Source of the DNA: an uncultured Clostridia bacterium
GTDB taxonomy: Bacteria > Bacillota > Clostridia > TANB77 > CAG-508
Length of the DNA stretch: 5,952 nucleotides
Assembly (NCBI GenBank): GCA_947624365.1
Contig: CANQJY010000057.1
Span: 1-5,952, forward strand
Reading direction: 5' to 3'
Shown: positions 4,644 to 5,952 of the stretch, piece after piece
Numbering within the stretch: position 1 is the first letter of the stretch
Layout: each line of letters opens with the position of its first letter
Position numbers and translations under genes: made by a program
Notes under the pieces: generated by a model
Databases searched by the model: none
What the model was told of the DNA's origin: nothing
Seen by the model: only the letters and a program-made list of their open reading frames with translations

Positions 4644-5952
4644 ATGAAAGATGAATTTGTAAATTTAACTATAGATAATCAAAAAGTAAAAGTTAAAAAA
4701 GGAACAACAATTTTACAAGCTGCAAAACAAGTAGGAATAGACATTCCAACATTATGCTATTTAAAGGAAATAAACGAAGTAGGAGAATGTAGAATGTGTA
4801 TTGTAGAAGTAGAAGGCAGGAGAGGATTTGTTACTTCTTGTATTCAAAAAGTAGAAGAAGGAATGAATGTACATACAAATACACCAAATGTATTAGAAGC
4901 AAGACGTATAGTTTTGGATTTAATTATTTCAAACCATAAAATAGACTGTTTAAAATGTATACGTTCAGAAAATTGTGAGTTGCAGGCATTAGCAAGAAAA
5001 TTCAATATTTTAGATGTTGAATTTCCAGGAGAAATGACAGAACACACAATTGATGACAGTTCACCATCAATTGTGAGAGATTTTAATAAATGTATTTTAT
5101 GCAGAAGATGTGTTGCAACTTGCAAAAAAGTACAAGGAATAGGAGCATTGGCTTGTGTTAATCGTGGATTTGAATCTTGTGTATCAACAGTAGGAGATAA
5201 TAGTTTAAATGATGTAAATTGTACTTTTTGTGGCCAGTGTATTCAAAGTTGCCCAACTGGTGCATTACATGAAAAAGAAACAATTGATGAAGTATGGGAA
5301 AAATTAAGAGACCCAGAAACTTATGTAGTTGTTCAAACAGCTCCTGCTGTAAGAGTAGCACTTGGAGAAGAATTTGGAATGGACATTGGTACAAATGTTA
5401 CAGGGAAAATGGTTACAGCATTAAAAAGAATAGGATTTGACAAAGTCTTTGATACAAATACAGGTGCTGATTTTACTATTATGGAAGAAGCAAATGAGTT
5501 TATAGAGAGATTTAAAGAAAATGATAATCTTCCTATGATTACATCTTGCTCACCAGGATGGGTAAGATATATAGAAATGAATTATCCAGAATTATTACCA
5601 CATTTATCAACTTGCAAATCACCACATCAAATGTTTGGAGCATTAATAAAATCATATTTTGCAAAAAAAGAAAATTTAGATCCAAGAAAAATCTATGTAG
5701 TATCTGTTATGCCATGTATCGCAAAGAAATTTGAAAGACAAAGACCAGAAATGAAAGTAAATGAAAATGCAGATGTTGATAATGTTATTACTACTAGGGA
5801 ACTTGCTAGAATGATTAAACAAGCAAATATTAATTTTACAGAATTAGAAGACACAGTATTTGACACACCTATGGGAGAAGCAACAGGAGCAGGAGCAATT
5901 TTTGGAGTAACAGGTGGAGTAATGGAAGCAGCATTAAGAACAGCTCAAGATA
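4644..5952 (+). CDS. hydA: Catalytic [FeFe] hydrogenase subunit (HydA/HndD type), 3' end beyond window
   Basis: This subunit interconverts H+ and H2 at the H-cluster. The frame is open to the window edge: 436 codons are present, with the last third of the H-cluster domain missing. The start follows AGGAGG (4633-4638, overlapping the previous TAG) by five bases. Domains: an N-terminal [2Fe-2S] domain (C38, C49, C52, C66); a His-ligated [4Fe-4S] site (H98, C102, C105, C111); a 2x[4Fe-4S] ferredoxin domain (C150, C153, C156, C160 and C193, C196, C199, C203); then the H-cluster domain from about residue 225. Loop L1 reads TSCSPGW (300-306) instead of the canonical TSCCPGW. Loop L2 is MPCIAKKFE (356-364, intact); L3 lies outside. 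Using a constant offset of three from C. pasteurianum CpI, the proton-relay residues E282, E285, R289, C302 and S322 are kept, but the ligand position equivalent to CpI C300 is S303. It is the third gene of the operon with the NuoE- and NuoF-like subunits, which points to an electron-bifurcating complex. Confidence 0.95.
   Translation, partial: MKDEFVNLTIDNQKVKVKKGTTILQAAKQVGIDIPTLCYLKEINEVGECRMCIVEVEGRRGFVTSCIQKVEEGMNVHTNTPNVLEARRIVLDLIISNHKIDCLKCIRSENCELQALARKFNILDVEFPGEMTEHTIDDSSPSIVRDFNKCILCRRCVATCKKVQGIGALACVNRGFESCVSTVGDNSLNDVNCTFCGQCIQSCPTGALHEKETIDEVWEKLRDPETYVVVQTAPAVRVALGEEFGMDIGTNVTGKMVTALKRIGFDKVFDTNTGADFTIMEEANEFIERFKENDNLPMITSCSPGWVRYIEMNYPELLPHLSTCKSPHQMFGALIKSYFAKKENLDPRKIYVVSVMPCIAKKFERQRPEMKVNENADVDNVITTRELARMIKQANINFTELEDTVFDTPMGEATGAGAIFGVTGGVMEAALRTAQD

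Noticed and set aside
2478..5394. Several minus-strand open frames of 68-106 codons inside the hydrogenase genes
   Set aside because: All are antisense to coding sequence with intact cofactor motifs; they reflect AT-rich codon bias and show no recognisable protein features.
5546..5734. Plus-strand 62-codon frame within hydA
   Set aside because: It is out of frame with the H-cluster domain, whose L1 and L2 motifs lie in the other frame across the same bases.
2317..5952. Complex I (Nuo) genes
   Set aside because: NuoE/NuoF-like proteins are followed by an H-cluster protein rather than NuoG and membrane subunits, and the NuoF-like protein carries extra N- and C-terminal Fe-S domains typical of hydrogenase complexes.
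1..5952. CRISPR arrays, tRNA/rRNA genes, insertion sequences
   Set aside because: No regularly spaced repeats, cloverleaf-like sequences, transposase motifs or terminal inverted repeats were seen; nearly all of the window is protein-coding.

Overview
This AT-rich window (roughly 30% GC, with codons such as AGA, ATA, TTA and AAA dominant and strong AGGAGG-type ribosome binding sites) looks like chromosomal DNA from an anaerobic, fermentative low-GC Gram-positive bacterium, most likely a member of the Clostridia. The lineage is inferred from composition, Shine-Dalgarno strength and the presence of a trimeric [FeFe] hydrogenase; no rRNA or other phylogenetic marker is present to fix the species.

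Layout. Bases 1-1140 (+) are the 3' part of uvrA, the excision-repair damage sensor ATPase, closed by a GC-rich rho-independent terminator at 1152-1189. Next come two minus-strand genes. One is a small unrecognised gene (1188-1574) with its own near-consensus promoter, an operator-like inverted repeat and a somewhat different base composition. The other is a membrane protein resembling the DUF5684 family (1716-2198), ending in its own terminator. A 118-bp divergent intergenic region then carries back-to-back promoters. From 2317 to the right edge (+) runs a tightly packed operon for a trimeric [FeFe] hydrogenase: a NuoE-like subunit (2317-2775), a NuoF-like flavoprotein subunit (2775-4634) and the catalytic H-cluster subunit (4644 to beyond 5952, cut by the window end).

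The three hydrogenase genes form one functional unit. The NuoF-like subunit would exchange electrons with NAD(P)H through FMN. The NuoE-like subunit and the many ferredoxin-like domains wire electrons to the H-cluster subunit, which makes or consumes H2. This is the architecture of electron-bifurcating/confurcating hydrogenases (HydABC / HndABCD type), which couple NADH and reduced ferredoxin oxidation to H2 release during fermentation.

No wholly new multi-gene system is apparent. The points most worth a second look are a serine at an expected H-cluster cysteine ligand position in the catalytic subunit, with the whole proton-relay set otherwise intact, and the small orphan gene at 1188-1574 with its promoter and 20-bp near-palindrome.
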